This document shows, piece by piece, positions 47,455 to 58,466 of a stretch of DNA of 64,000 nucleotides (position 1 is its first letter; every line of letters begins with the position of its first letter). Below the pieces are notes generated by a model. It saw nothing but the letters and a program-made list of their open reading frames with translations, was not told where the DNA came from and made no database searches. The DNA lies in contig QXEO01000339.1 in the NCBI GenBank assembly GCA_007115705.1, positions 7,962,518 through 8,026,517 on the forward strand, read 5' to 3'. Made by a program: the position numbers and the translations under genes. The stretch comes from Dactylis glomerata (Eukaryota > Streptophyta > Magnoliopsida > Poales > Poaceae).

Positions 47455-49049
47455 ACGTTGTCGAAGATTCGGAGGACCTCGATGACACTCATTTCACTTC
47501 GGGGGATGATGGCAACAGCGCTATCCCCGCTTCGCCTTTGAGCCGCCGCGCTCCCCCTCGAACGGACAAGAAGGTTCTCCCGAAGTTCGGGATCGATGCT
47601 TCGTAAGTGCTCCTTGTCGAACTTGTATATCCTCTGGTCATACCTCAAATTAACTGTCTGGTTTCCTCCTTGAATCTTGTTTCAGGTCTTCCTCCGAGGA
47701 GACGTCGACCGGTCCTGGGGATGAAGAACAATACCATTTTCGACCCCATGACCACGCCCTCGAACAAACGGCGGATTCACAGGAGAAGGCCGCCGGCGTC
47801 ACCGCTCCCGAAGTCGCTCTGACGAAGCCTTCAACTTCTTCCAAGAAGAAGGCGGCGGAGCAAGAATTCGTACTTGTCTCCTCGTCTGACGGGCCCTCCG
47901 GCCCTAGCAACCATGTAAGTCCGAGAATTTTCAACTTGTGCTTCGCGTGCTTTACCATTAGTAGCCCCTGAGGGTGAGTCGAAGTGTTTACACTTGGGCT
48001 TGCCCTCCGAAACATGATTCGAAGGTTAATTTTTCGCCCGGCTTTCTTTAGCCCATTGTTAGGGATCTGTTGAAGGTTTGCAGGAGCTTCTTCGCCTTAG
48101 AAGAAGAGAATCGTAGGCTGACTGAGCAGCTTGACGAGACTCGACGTAAGTAATGCCATCCTCCTTGTAAAATTTGGCTTTGTGTATGATACTTCGCTCT
48201 TTTTTTTCTGATGACATCCTTTTACTGATTAGGGATTGGGGCCCAGGCTGCTGCTGACAAGACTTCCCTGGAATCTCAGCTGGACGACCTTGCGACTGAG
48301 AATTCGGGCTTGAAGGCTAAGGTCACCGAGCTGAACGACGAAATCGCCCGACTGAAGGGCGAATCGTCCGAAGCTGAGGAGCGTGCGAAGAAAAGCCGTC
48401 TGGATGCCGAAGCCCGAGAGGGAGAGCTAACCCAGCGCCTGCAGACTTCGCTCGACGCCTTACGTGGTAAGTTCTTCGAACTTTGTCCAAAATAGTTTGG
48501 GTGCCGAAAGTACTACTGAGACTTGGTCGTTTCCTTGCCCGTGCAGCTGCTGCCGAATTGGACACCGGAGCAATGAAAGGGCCTGCTGGACTTGAATCCA
48601 GTATCGGCTTCGCCGAACGCCTTAGTCGCGAGGTTGTCAACCTCTTAGCACGGGTGCGGTCGACGCTGGTTCGCGTTCGGGATACGTCTGTACCCGACTC
48701 GACCAGCAACACCATGGCGGGGATCCTCGATGCTGTGGCGGTGAAGGCAGGTGGCGAAGACCCGTTGTTTGCAGCGGTGCGCCGTCAGGTAACTATCGGC
48801 ACCGAGTCTGTCTTCTCCATGATGATGATGCATGGCATGGAGTTTGATGCCGACAAGGTCACGAGCACGTATCCGAAAGACAAAGACGGACGCGACAAAT
48901 CTGCGAAGAATTATGTTGCCCGTGCTCGTGAACTGGCTGCCCGAATGACAAGCTTTCTCGCCAAGAGGAATGAGAAGCGTGCAGCGGCGAAGGCTCGGAA
49001 GCGTGGAACATCCGCTGCACCGTCTAGCAAGGCCGGTAGTTCGGCGTAG
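47455..49049 (+). CDS. unit D plus-strand gene, 5' end lost in the gap
   Basis: Begins within exon 2 and continues through exons 3-6, with the last exon ending at 49049. Splice sites are intact (exon 2 donor gtaagt) and no stop is seen in the joined frame. It shares some variants with A (aacagcgct, ttaactgtctgg) and others with B and C (ccttcaactt, gacgggccctcc). Confidence 0.6.
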
Positions 49050-49217
49050 TGCGAGCAGCTCTGCTGGTGCCCACTTGTAATTAGTTTGCTGTTTCACATC
49101 GAGGGCTCTGACCCTGATTAGAACCCTCTCTGCTGTAAAACTTTTTCTGCCATTATATTAATCTTCAAGCCATTTTGGTTGCCGTTACTTGTGTGTGATG
49201 TTCGGCTCCTCGTGCAG

Positions 49218-50062
49218 GACCCTTCGCAAACATCTGGTGCTTGGCCTGTTTCGTACGAAATAGCTAGCAGTACTTCGGGTGCCATTGAGCGAAGAGCGCC
49301 CTCTTCGAGCAAGCTTTCCCTAATTCGATCGTTGCGTGATCAGCTTCAAAGTACGCAGCGTCGGCTGAAGGTTGTTACTGCCAAGGTCAATGTCGCCCTA
49401 TCGAAGGCGTCGTATGCTGCCGACTGCGAGAAATTCCTTCTCGACGAAATCGAAAATCTTGGGAAATCTCTTCAGTGTCAGTCTTTAGATCTCTTTAGCT
49501 TTGCGTTGACCTGGGCGTGCAGGATCTAAACTTCGTTCTCTTTTTCGCAGATGTGTGTCTTGATAATGCAGCCGAGGCCCGGCGCGTAAATGCGCATATT
49601 ATTGCTGCCCAGAATCATGCCAACTCCGTTGCTGATAACTTCTGGGCTGATCGGTCGAAGGCAATGAAGCTGACACTCCTTCAAGATAGGATTGCTCAAG
49701 CTAGTGCGCTGGCTGAGACGAGCCGAAGCGCTCTTGCGCTGGTGCACCAGGTGATGTTTCCTCTAAACGATCAGCCCGAAGGTTTGCCGGCGCTGCTCGA
49801 TCGATTCGAGAATGGCAACGCTATACACTCCTTTGTCCGGGCGCACCTGCGTAGTGGAGCTGTGGTCGCCCTTGCTTTCGTGCATGCGCACTACCCTGAA
49901 GTCGACCTAGAGCTTCTGAAGACGCCTCCTTCATCGCCCAGCGGTCGTTACAATATGGAGCGACATTATGCTGTTTGTAGAAGCACCGGCGACTGTATCG
50001 CTCGCCAAATTGTCGTCGAAAGTGATCGGCAAAGGGCGAACCAGGGCGCCGCGGCGCCATGA
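49218..50062 (+). CDS. unit D downstream exons, coiled-coil module, open
   Basis: Exons 49218-49476 and 49551-50062 are open. Glutamine is replaced by arginine at the site of unit A's stop (cagcgtcgg). Same architecture as in the other units. Confidence 0.45.
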
Positions 50063-50235
50063 ACTATCCTTGTGGCTGTATTTGTATCTCCGATATGTGT
50101 TTGTATATATCTTCTTCGTTAGTGGCCGAAAAGGCAGAGCTTTCGAGCCTAGATCACTTTAGATGACAATCCACAAGAGTAGGTCGAAGACAACGCAGTA
50201 CTTGAACTTAGGTTCAGAGAGCGCAATTCCCAAGT

Positions 50236-50884
50236 ATGGGTCGAGATGTCGAGGCCCCGAGCGTAGGTTGAAGGACCGAGCCCCCGAGCGTGGGTCAAGG
50301 GCCGAGCCCCCGAGCGTGGGTCGAAGGGCCGAGCCCCCGAGCGTGGGTCGAAGGACCGAGCCCCCCGAGCGTGGGTCGAAGGACCGAGCCCCCGAGCGTG
50401 GGTCGAAGGACCGAGCCCCGAGCGTGGGTCGAAAGGCTGAACCCCGAGCGTGGGTCGAAGGGCCGAGCCCCTGAGCGTGGGTCGAAGGGCCGAGCCCCCG
50501 AGCGTGGGTCGAAGGACCGAGCCCCCGAGCGTGGGTCGAAGGACCGAGCCTCCGAGCGTGGGTCGAAGGGCCGAGCCCCCGAGCGTGGGTCGAAGGACCG
50601 AGCCCCCGAACGTGGGTCGAAGGACCGAGCCCCCGAGCGTGGGGTCGAAGGGCCAAGCCCCCGAACGTGGGTCGAAGGACCGAGCCCCCGAGCGTGGGTC
50701 GAAGGGCCGAGCCCCCAAGCGTGGGTCGAGGACCGAGCCCCCGAGCGTGGTCGAAGGCTGAACCCCCGAACGTGGGTCGAAGGACCGAGCCTCCGAGCGT
50801 GGGTCGAAGGGCCGAGCCCCCCCGAGCGTAGGTCGAAGGACCGAGCCCCCGAGCGTGGGTCGAAGGGCCGAGCCCCCGAGCGTG
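50236..50884 (+). repeat. 27-bp minisatellite, unit D, with many indels
   Basis: About 24 units. Unlike A and B, many units have lost or gained one base (for example ggtcaaggg, gagccccccg, gtggggtcg, gtggtcgaaggc), so no frame stays open throughout. This may reflect low consensus quality here. Confidence 0.9.
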
Positions 50885-51008
50885 CACAGTGTTGATTTAT
50901 AGAACGGGGCAATTTGAACTTTATTGCTTGGTGCCGAAGGCACAATGTTGAGTGCGGACTGCTGCCGACCTTGATTACATGGTAGAGGGGGGTAGGGGGA
51001 CAGCTTTG

Positions 51009-54000
51009 CTAGCTAAGATAGAAGCGGCGCAACTGTTGCAGCGTTCCATGGTTGTCGACGTCTTTCCCCGTCTTCGGGTTGCGTAGACGATATGCTCCTC
51101 CTAGGATGACCTCGTGGATAAGGTACGGGCCTTCCCATGGTGGCTCCAGCTTCGACGTGCTTGTTTGCTTGAGTCGGAGCACAAGGTCGCCCGGCTCGAA
51201 AGAGCGTCCGCGTACCCGTCTGCTGTGGTAGTTGCGGAGGCTCTGCTGGTAGACGACGCCGATCGAACGAGGGCGACGTCTCGAGCTTCGTCCAGGAGGT
51301 CTTGGGCGTCCGCTAACGCCTTGTCCGCGTCTTCCTCGACGTAGGCGGCGACGCGGGGCGCGCTGTAGCGCACGTCCGTGGGCAGCATGGCTTCTGCCCC
51401 GAAGAGCAAGAAGAAGGGCGTGTAGCCTGTCGAAGAGTTGGGAGTTGTTCGTAGGCTCCATAGCACCGAAGGCAGTTCCTCGACCCAGGCGCCTGCTGCG
51501 CGCTTGAGGGGTCGAAGCAGTCGCTTCTTCAGTCCTCCGCAGACAAGTCCATTGGCCTTTTCGACCTGGCCGTTGGACTTGGGGTGCGATACCGAAGCGT
51601 ACTTGAGCTTGATGCCAAGGTCTTTGGCAAAGCCCTGGAATTCGCACGAAGTGAAGTTGGTGCCGTTGTCGGTGATGATGTTGTTCGGGACGCCGTACCG
51701 ATAGACGATGGACTCGAAAAACTTAGCTGCCGTGGTCGCCTCTTGGTTGGTGACCGGAACAGCTTCGATCCACTTGGAGAACTTGTCCACAGCGACGAGC
51801 AAGTACGTATGCCCTCCTCGAGATGATTTGGGGAGAGGCCCCACTTGATCGAGCCCCCATTGCGCGAAGGGCCATGCCACAGGGATGGTGTGCAGTTCCG
51901 ATGCCGGCGCGTGCGGCTTGGTGGCGAACATCTGACACGCTTCGCAGTGCTGGACGATGTTCCTGGCATCGTAGAGGGCGGATAGCCAGTAGAATCCGGA
52001 CCGAAAGGCCTTCGCTACGAGTGTTCGGCTGCAAGCGTGATGTCCGCAGGTTCCTTCATGGATTTCTCGGAGGAGGGCGATTCCATCTTCTTGCGCTATG
52101 CACCGCTGGAGCACCCCCGAAGTGCTTCGCTTGTAGAGTTCCCCGTTGATTATCGTGAAGGCCTTTAAGCGCCGCATGACTTGTCGGCGGTGGATGGGGT
52201 CTTCGGGTAGTTCGCCTCTCACCAGGTACGCCAAGTACGGCTTTGTCCATATTGCTTCGACGAGCATGACTGCGGTTGCATCCTTCGGGAGGTCTGCTGC
52301 TCCTGCCGCTGGGGCGGTGTTGGTTGCTCGAGCCCCTGGACGTGTTGCTAACGCCGGGTCAGGTGTGGGTTTGATCTTGACGGAGCGCTCGAATATCTCC
52401 TCGAAGAAAACACCTGGCGGTATTGGGAGGCACCTGGAGCCGACGTTGGCCAGGTTATCTGCCTCCTCATTGCTTTCCCTGCCGATGTGTGTTACTTCAC
52501 AGCCCTCGAATTCGCCTTCGAGCTTGTCGTACATGGTGCGATATGCGATCATGTTCGCGCAGGTCGCGTCACACTCCTTCATGACTTGCTGGGCAATGAG
52601 GTTCGAGTCTCCGTGTATCTTGACGCGGGTGGCCCCGCAGGCCTTCGCCATGCGCATACCGTGAAGGACGGCTTCATATTCTGCCTCGTTGTTGGAGGGA
52701 TTCGGGAAACGCATGCGGAGGACGTAGCGCATCCTGTCTCCTTGCGGTGACACTAGGATCACTCCTGCTCCTGCCCCCGAGACCCGCTTGGATCCGTCGA
52801 CGAAAATAGTCCAGCTGTTCGACAGGTCTGGGAGCTCGGGCATCTGGGCTTCTGTCCATTCGGCTATGAAGTCCGGAAGGACTTGCGACTTGATTGCAGA
52901 CTGGCGTTGGTACGTGATCTCCCAAGGTCCCAGCGTGACTCCCCATAGCGACACACGCCCTGTAGCGTTTGGGTTGTTGAGGATGCTGGAAACTGGGCTC
53001 GAAGCCACTACTACGATGGAGTGGCACTCGAAATAGTGCGGCAGCTTCTTCCCCGTCATGTAGATGGCGTATGCCAACTTCTGATAATGGGGGTATCTTT
53101 GCTTGGTTGGCGATAGGACTTCGCTTAAGTAGTACACGGGCCACTGTACGCCGTGCTCTTTGCCTTCCTCTGCGCGTTCGACCACAAGCACCGAGCTGAC
53201 AACTTGATTTGTAGCCGCAATGTATAGCAACATTGGCTCTTTTTCTCGAGGTGTAACGAGAACTGGGGAGGTCGATAGTCGTCGCTTGAGGTCGTCGAAC
53301 GCGGCTTGCGCTTCTTCGGTCCACGTGAAGTTGTCTGTTTTCTGAGCAGTCGATACAAGGGCAGTGCTTTTTCGCCAAGCTTGCTGATGAAGCGGCTAAG
53401 CGCTGCGAGTCGGCCTGTCAACTGTTGGACGTGTCGAAGCGTCTTCGGGGGGTGCATGCTGATGATGGCCTTTATCTTCTCTGGGTTGCCTTCGATTCCT
53501 CTCTCGGAGATCAGATAGCCCAGTAGTTGGCCGGTGGGTACTCCGAAAGAGCATTTCTTCGGGTTAAGCTTGATACTATATCTGTCGAGGTTGGTGAAGG
53601 TTTCTCGAAGGTCATCGAGCAAAGTCTCTGCTTTCGATGTCTTGATGACAATGTCGTCGACGTAGACCTCGACGTTGCGCCCGATTTGTTCCTTCAAGCA
53701 TGCTTGCATACACCGCTGATATGTAGCTCCGGCGTTCTTGAGCCCGAAAGGCATCGTCATGTAGCAGTATACCCCGTGCGGTGTGATGAACGCCGTCTTG
53801 TCTTCGTCTTCTACCTTTAGCCGTATCTGGTTATATCCAGAGTAGGCGTCGAGGAACGAGAGGCGCTTGCATCCTGCCGTGGAATCAACGATCTGGTCGA
53901 TTCGGGGCAAAGGGAAGTAGTCCTTCGGGCAGTGCTTGTTTAGAGCTGTGAAGTCTATGCACATCCTGTAGATCTTGGTGTCCTTCTTTTCCACCATGAC

Positions 54001-54249
54001 CGGTGGCGAGAGCCACGTGGCTTCCTTGATTTCTCTGATGAACTTAGCTTCGAGGAGGCGATTGATTTCTTCGCCCATCGACTTGGCCTTCTCTGGATTG
54101 TACCGTCGCATAGACTGCTTGACCGGTTTCGCGTTGGGGAATATTTTAAGCTCGTGCTCGGCGAGTTCCCTGGGGATGCCTGGCATATCTGCTGGACACC
54201 AGGCGAACATCCTCCAGTGCTCACGGAGGAACTCGACGAGCGCGCTTTC
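51009..54249 (-). pseudogene. unit D pol: RT, RNase H, integrase (few shifts)
   Basis: RT is open from the common TAG to about 53340, where one T is missing from a run (gttttctg against gtttttctg). RNase H and most of integrase are then open in one frame (51101-53233, 710 codons from the first Met), until two extra bases near 51254 and more small indels towards 51010-51060. The catalytic motifs YVDDIV, FVDGSK, the HHCC finger (HEGTCGHH, HCEAC) and GLDQVG/ITDNGTNF/NGQVEKAN are all present. This is the least decayed pol in the window. The shifts all sit in short runs or next to the indel-rich zone, so some may be sequence errors. Confidence 0.85.
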
Positions 54250-57200
54250 CTATGCGGGGGAAAGGGAGTTCGACACCCGCGCCGTCTTGGTTGGATCAGT
54301 CGGGTGGATCTGGTGTTCTCGGGTGTCCTTGGTGGCATCGAAAGACAACTCTGGGGCGTTCTGCTGCGCCGGTGGGTCGATGTCCATGACAGTGGCTTCC
54401 CGAATGTCGTGCAGTTCCTCGTGCACCCCGAAAGTCTGGGACATGTCGTTGAAGTCCTTGTCGTAGTTTTCTGACCGCGCGAAGCTGCCGCTGATAGTCA
54501 GTGGTCCTCTATTTGCGGGCATCCGTAACTTGAGGTAGGCGTAGTGTGGTACAGCCATGAATCGGGCGAACGCTGGTCGCCCGAGGATAGCATGATACTG
54601 CGAGGGCCAGTCGACCACCTCGAATTCGATCTTCTCCTTTCTGAAGTTTGCTTTAGTGCCGAAGATGACGTCGAGGTGTATCGCTCCCAATGGGTACGTC
54701 GGCTTTCCCGGGACGATTCCGTGGAAGGAAGTCTCCGTTGGCAGGAGATTGTTTAGTGGAATCTTGATCTTTCGCAGTGTGTCTGCGTAGATGAGGTTCA
54801 GGCTGCTGCCTCCGTCCATGAACACCTTTTTCGAGGTGAAACCCCCTATTTGTGCCTCGAGAACCAGAGCGTGGTGTCCTGGGCGTGGAATCTTCGGTGG
54901 GTGATCTGACCGATCGAAACCAATCGGATGTTCAGACCAATTCAGATATTTGGGAGTAGCTGGTGGCGCGTGCTCGGCGTGAAACACTTCTCTCGCGCGC
55001 TTTCGCCGGACTTTATTCGTCGGGCGCCCCCTCTGAATCATGGGCACGAGACCTCTTGGTGGCGGGAACTCTTCTTCCTCGTTGGCTGGCTGTCGCTGCT
55101 CGGCTTGCTGGATCGTAGCGGCCTGATGGCTTTGCTGTACGACGTTCGCTGGTGGATTCGGCGGTGGCGGTGGAGCGTTGTAGGCTATCGCCCCTGCCAC
55201 TCGTTGCTCGACGTTCATTCTCTCCTGAAGTGCCCGGTTCAGACGAAGGAACTCCCTGCACTCGATGAGAAGGTGTGCAGGTTTTCGTACTCCGTCCTTG
55301 TCGAGGTACGTATGCCTCGGGCAGCCGCTATCGAGCATCTCCTCTGCCGACATCTGTGGTTGTCGGCGACGCCACTCCTTAGTGGGCTTCGAGTCACGGC
55401 AGCTGCTGCCGTAGTAGGTGTTTCCTCGTCGCGGTAAGTCGCGATTGTCGTCGCGGTCTTCATGCACGTAGCCGGCTGCTACCATGTCTATGTTCTCCGT
55501 GTTGTCGTAGCGGCTTCGGCGACCTTTCTTCTGAGATCCGGGATGGAATTGGTCCTTTGCATCGCCATCACGTTCTGCTGATCGACGGCGGCTTCTGGGA
55601 GCCGAAATGGAGTCTTCGCCATCGGCCCACTCGTTCGCCAAACTCATGAGGTGGTCGATGGTTCTGGGCTTGCAGCGCCCCAGTTCCTCCTTGAAGTCAC
55701 GCCGAAATAAGCCGTCCCGAAATGCGTCAATGGCCCTTTCGAGCGAGATGTTTTCTGTCGTGTTCCGGAGGCCGATCCATCGTGAGATGTATGACCTCAG
55801 GTTTTCGCCGGTCTTCTGCACGCATAAGCGGAGTTCTTCGAACGACGTAGGTCGTCGCGAAGTGCCTCGAAAGTTTGCGATGAATGCTTGCCGAAATTCT
55901 TCCCAGGAGCGGATGCTATCTGGGGCGAGATTGTTCAACCACGCTCTTGCGTTGTCTTTTAGGTGTAGTGACAACAACTGGAGAGCATTGTCTCTAGATC
56001 CGCCGCTGATTTTAACAGCGGTCATGAAGTCATCTAGCCAAATTCGGGGATCCTGCTGCCCGTTAAACTTGACTACGCCGTCGCTGAGTTTGATTCCTTT
56101 CGGCAATGGTGCCGAGCGAATCAGAAGGCTAAAACATTCTGCCCCGCAGAGTGCATCGCCAGGACTGCCGAACGTTTCTGCTTCGCGTCGCGCTCGCCCT
56201 TGGTCGACTCTATGCTGGGCCAGACCATGCCGAAGTTCTCCGTTGATAGGTTCGACCGCTTGCGTCCGAGGCGCTACAGCTGGCGCTGGTGCTGGGTGTC
56301 TAGCCTGTTCCGGTGGTGGAGCGGCTCTTGCTGCTGTCGCATCATGCGCTGAGCCAGGTGTGCCTTGCAGCACCCTTACTCCTTCGAGTGCTAGATTTCG
56401 CAGGTGTCGCATATGTTCGTCACCGTTAGACGCGTTCGCAGCAATGTATGCCGCCGCCGCCATGATTGCTTCTTCCTTGGTCTTGGGCATTAACTCAGCT
56501 TCGTTGAATTCTGCCTCTAGATTTCGAGTGACATTCTGCATATCGGCCCCTTGCTGAATGCGCGATCTTGATCTGTGCTGAACGCTCGAAGAGTAATGTG
56601 ATGATCTTTCTGCCCGCCTCCTGCTGGATGCGTCGGCCTCCTCTCTGCGTCGTTCCAACACTCGGCTATCAGCGCTAATCTGATCTTTTTGCTCCTGAAC
56701 GACGAATCGGAGTGCAGCCAAATCGCTTGGACTCGGGTTAGGTCCGAAGTTTACTTCGCCCGCATAGACCCTTCTTGCGAACCGGATCTGGTCATGAGTG
56801 ACCACCTGGCGGCCGCTGTCTGACCGGTTTTGACCGTCGTTGTCGTTTCCGTCGTTGTGTGATGCCATCATGCAGTGGCCTCCAGGCCACGGGGTCGAAT
56901 CATCGCTGATTTCGCCCAGCGCTGGAGGATAGACGTCGTCGCTTTCGACGTAGGGCCCGACTTTGACCATGAAGTCAGAGTCATGATCGGCCATATAGCC
57001 GTCGCTGGATGCGTTAGATTCGCATAGCGAGGCAGAGCTCACCGAATTGCCAATTTTCCCCTTAGCTTCGGGGTAGACGTTGTCGTCGTCGTCGGAGCAG
57101 GTGTAGTCCGAGTATAATCCCTCGACGTAGTCAGCATCATAGGGTGTCGTGCGAAGCATGAGGGCGTTGAGAGCCCGATCGCACTCGGATATCGTTGGGT

Positions 57201-57945
57201 AGATAGCTGCTGTACCTCCCCGCGGATCTTCACAGCCGGCGATCTCATGGAGTGAGAAATCTCCGACGCCTATATAGTGGTATGCGTCGCAGTCGACGCA
57301 GTATGCGGTGGTCGGGGATGGAGGCGGATCTTCGAAATCGTTCGACCCTACTGATGGGGTCGAAATCTTCAGTCTCAGCTCCTCCTTCGACGGCGCTAGT
57401 GACGCGCTTGCCGAGGGTTTGCCCCCGACGGATGGTGGTGTCGTCGCTTTGGCCACGAGCGGAGCCGATTCGCCGATGGAGAGCAGTTCCATTGTTCCAT
57501 TGCTGTCCACATGGAAATTGAACAGTCCGAAGGCCATGTCGTAGCCTTCGGGCGCTGCTCTTGTCGCGCCTGGAACGGGGTCGATGGCGCTCACCGTCGA
57601 GGTGAGGTTGGTGGTACTTGGCGAGATGCCATCGACGACAGTCGAATCGACGGCGCCAGTCTCGAGCTCCATCGAGCTGGTGTGGACGATGGCCGGCGCA
57701 GATGTGCCGGCGAGGGTGTCGACGCCGATCTTGGAAGTGGTATCGTCGTTGGTCGACACAGCGATGCCGACGATAGCGTCGATCTTGACGGGGGTGCCGA
57801 CATTGGTCGACACAGCGATGCCGACGGTGGTGTCGATGCCGATCTTGGTTGCGGTTAGTGTTGGAGCCGGCGAATCCGTAGATCCAAATCCCGTCGTCCC
57901 CACGGTCGGCGCCAATTGACGAGGTTTATCCCCGGCAATGCCCAT
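54250..57945 (-). CDS. gag: unit D gag-protease polyprotein, open
   Basis: 1231 codons without interruption. The methionine lies in LTR4 (57943-57945), 26 nt before the LTR end, and the frame crosses the primer-binding site. Residues ~1-230 are Thr/Val/Ile-rich with repeats of the type KIGIDT..VGIAVSTN. An acidic middle follows. The Retrotrans_gag domain is at about 630-730, then an Arg-rich linker, a C-x2-H..H-x4-C motif at ~840, and the aspartic protease with active-site DGGSS near residue 1043. Gag forms the particle and protease matures it. The frame ends at a TAG (54250-54252) directly before RT. The start is the first Met in the frame; a later Met is possible. Confidence 0.85.
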   Translation of the reverse strand: MGIAGDKPRQLAPTVGTTGFGSTDSPAPTLTATKIGIDTTVGIAVSTNVGTPVKIDAIVGIAVSTNDDTTSKIGVDTLAGTSAPAIVHTSSMELETGAVDSTVVDGISPSTTNLTSTVSAIDPVPGATRAAPEGYDMAFGLFNFHVDSNGTMELLSIGESAPLVAKATTPPSVGGKPSASASLAPSKEELRLKISTPSVGSNDFEDPPPSPTTAYCVDCDAYHYIGVGDFSLHEIAGCEDPRGGTAAIYPTISECDRALNALMLRTTPYDADYVEGLYSDYTCSDDDDNVYPEAKGKIGNSVSSASLCESNASSDGYMADHDSDFMVKVGPYVESDDVYPPALGEISDDSTPWPGGHCMMASHNDGNDNDGQNRSDSGRQVVTHDQIRFARRVYAGEVNFGPNPSPSDLAALRFVVQEQKDQISADSRVLERRREEADASSRRRAERSSHYSSSVQHRSRSRIQQGADMQNVTRNLEAEFNEAELMPKTKEEAIMAAAAYIAANASNGDEHMRHLRNLALEGVRVLQGTPGSAHDATAARAAPPPEQARHPAPAPAVAPRTQAVEPINGELRHGLAQHRVDQGRARREAETFGSPGDALCGAECFSLLIRSAPLPKGIKLSDGVVKFNGQQDPRIWLDDFMTAVKISGGSRDNALQLLSLHLKDNARAWLNNLAPDSIRSWEEFRQAFIANFRGTSRRPTSFEELRLCVQKTGENLRSYISRWIGLRNTTENISLERAIDAFRDGLFRRDFKEELGRCKPRTIDHLMSLANEWADGEDSISAPRSRRRSAERDGDAKDQFHPGSQKKGRRSRYDNTENIDMVAAGYVHEDRDDNRDLPRRGNTYYGSSCRDSKPTKEWRRRQPQMSAEEMLDSGCPRHTYLDKDGVRKPAHLLIECREFLRLNRALQERMNVEQRVAGAIAYNAPPPPPNPPANVVQQSHQAATIQQAEQRQPANEEEEFPPPRGLVPMIQRGRPTNKVRRKRAREVFHAEHAPPATPKYLNWSEHPIGFDRSDHPPKIPRPGHHALVLEAQIGGFTSKKVFMDGGSSLNLIYADTLRKIKIPLNNLLPTETSFHGIVPGKPTYPLGAIHLDVIFGTKANFRKEKIEFEVVDWPSQYHAILGRPAFARFMAVPHYAYLKLRMPANRGPLTISGSFARSENYDKDFNDMSQTFGVHEELHDIREATVMDIDPPAQQNAPELSFDATKDTREHQIHPTDPTKTARVSNSLSPA
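57897..57914 (-). promoter_or_regulatory. primer-binding site of unit D
   Basis: TGGCGCCGACCGTGGGGA on the minus strand, two bases inside from LTR4. It is part of the gag reading frame. Confidence 0.7.
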
Positions 57946-58461
57946 GTCGAAGGGCTTTCGATCTAGGAAGCGTATTGGGACCTGGCGAACTCGACGGCGA
58001 TCAGACGAAAACAGAGAGACGCAAGGATTTACCTAGGTTCAGCCCCCTCGAAAGGTAAAAGGCCTACGTCCTGCTTGTCTGACTTGTATTGATAGGGTGG
58101 TGATGATGATGGCGTTACAATGGCGGCGCAGATTGGATCTGACCGAGAGTGGAGAGCTCAAGTTGTCGAGCGCTCCGGCGTGAGGTGGGTGGAAGTGAAT
58201 CTAGGGTTTCGAGACCTCCCTCCTAGCCTTTTATAAGTCAAGGCTAGGTCTCAGGAGTGTCTCTCAAGCCAAGTACAGATCGGATCGACCGAGACCTAAT
58301 CTAACTTGAACTCCTCGAAATCTTGCTTGTGCACCAAGTAACGCCTCTGGGCCGCGTCGAGCCACAGCCTTGATAGGCCTCGAAAGCCTTTCCTGAGACA
58401 CCCCACCTAGACCGAAAACCAGGTAGGCGAATGTCGGGGCCCATCTGTCATTCCTTCGTCA
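57917..58461 (-). repeat. LTR4 (5' LTR of the array)
   Basis: 545 bp, outer variant as in LTR1 (ggtttatccccgg, cttgcttgtgc). Followed by the target duplication ATGAC (58462-58466). Own differences include tacctagg (about 58030) and cacctagacc (58405). Confidence 0.9.
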
Positions 58462-58466
58462 ATGAC

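Larger units (their letters stand above)
13083..58461 (-). mobile_element. tandem array of Tat-type Gypsy retrotransposons sharing LTRs
   Basis: Four LTRs (13083, 26829, 40576 and 57917) alternate with interiors A, B, C and D. The spacing is 13,746 and 13,747 bp for the complete units. The whole array is flanked by one perfect 5-bp duplication, ATGAC (13078-13082 and 58462-58466). No duplication is seen at the inner LTRs, where purine tract and primer site abut the LTR on either side as in a single element. Coding order on the minus strand is gag, protease, RT, RNase H, integrase, which is Ty3/Gypsy order. The opposite-strand spliced gene and the minisatellite are typical of the Tat group. 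This is best explained by one insertion later expanded by LTR-LTR recombination. An N gap at 46669-47454 interrupts it. Confidence 0.9.

Noticed and set aside
46499..47648. Open frames crossing the N gap
   Set aside because: Translation through Ns carries no information.
19090..50884. CRISPR-like array
   Set aside because: Units are contiguous with no unique spacers, and the context is a plant retroelement.
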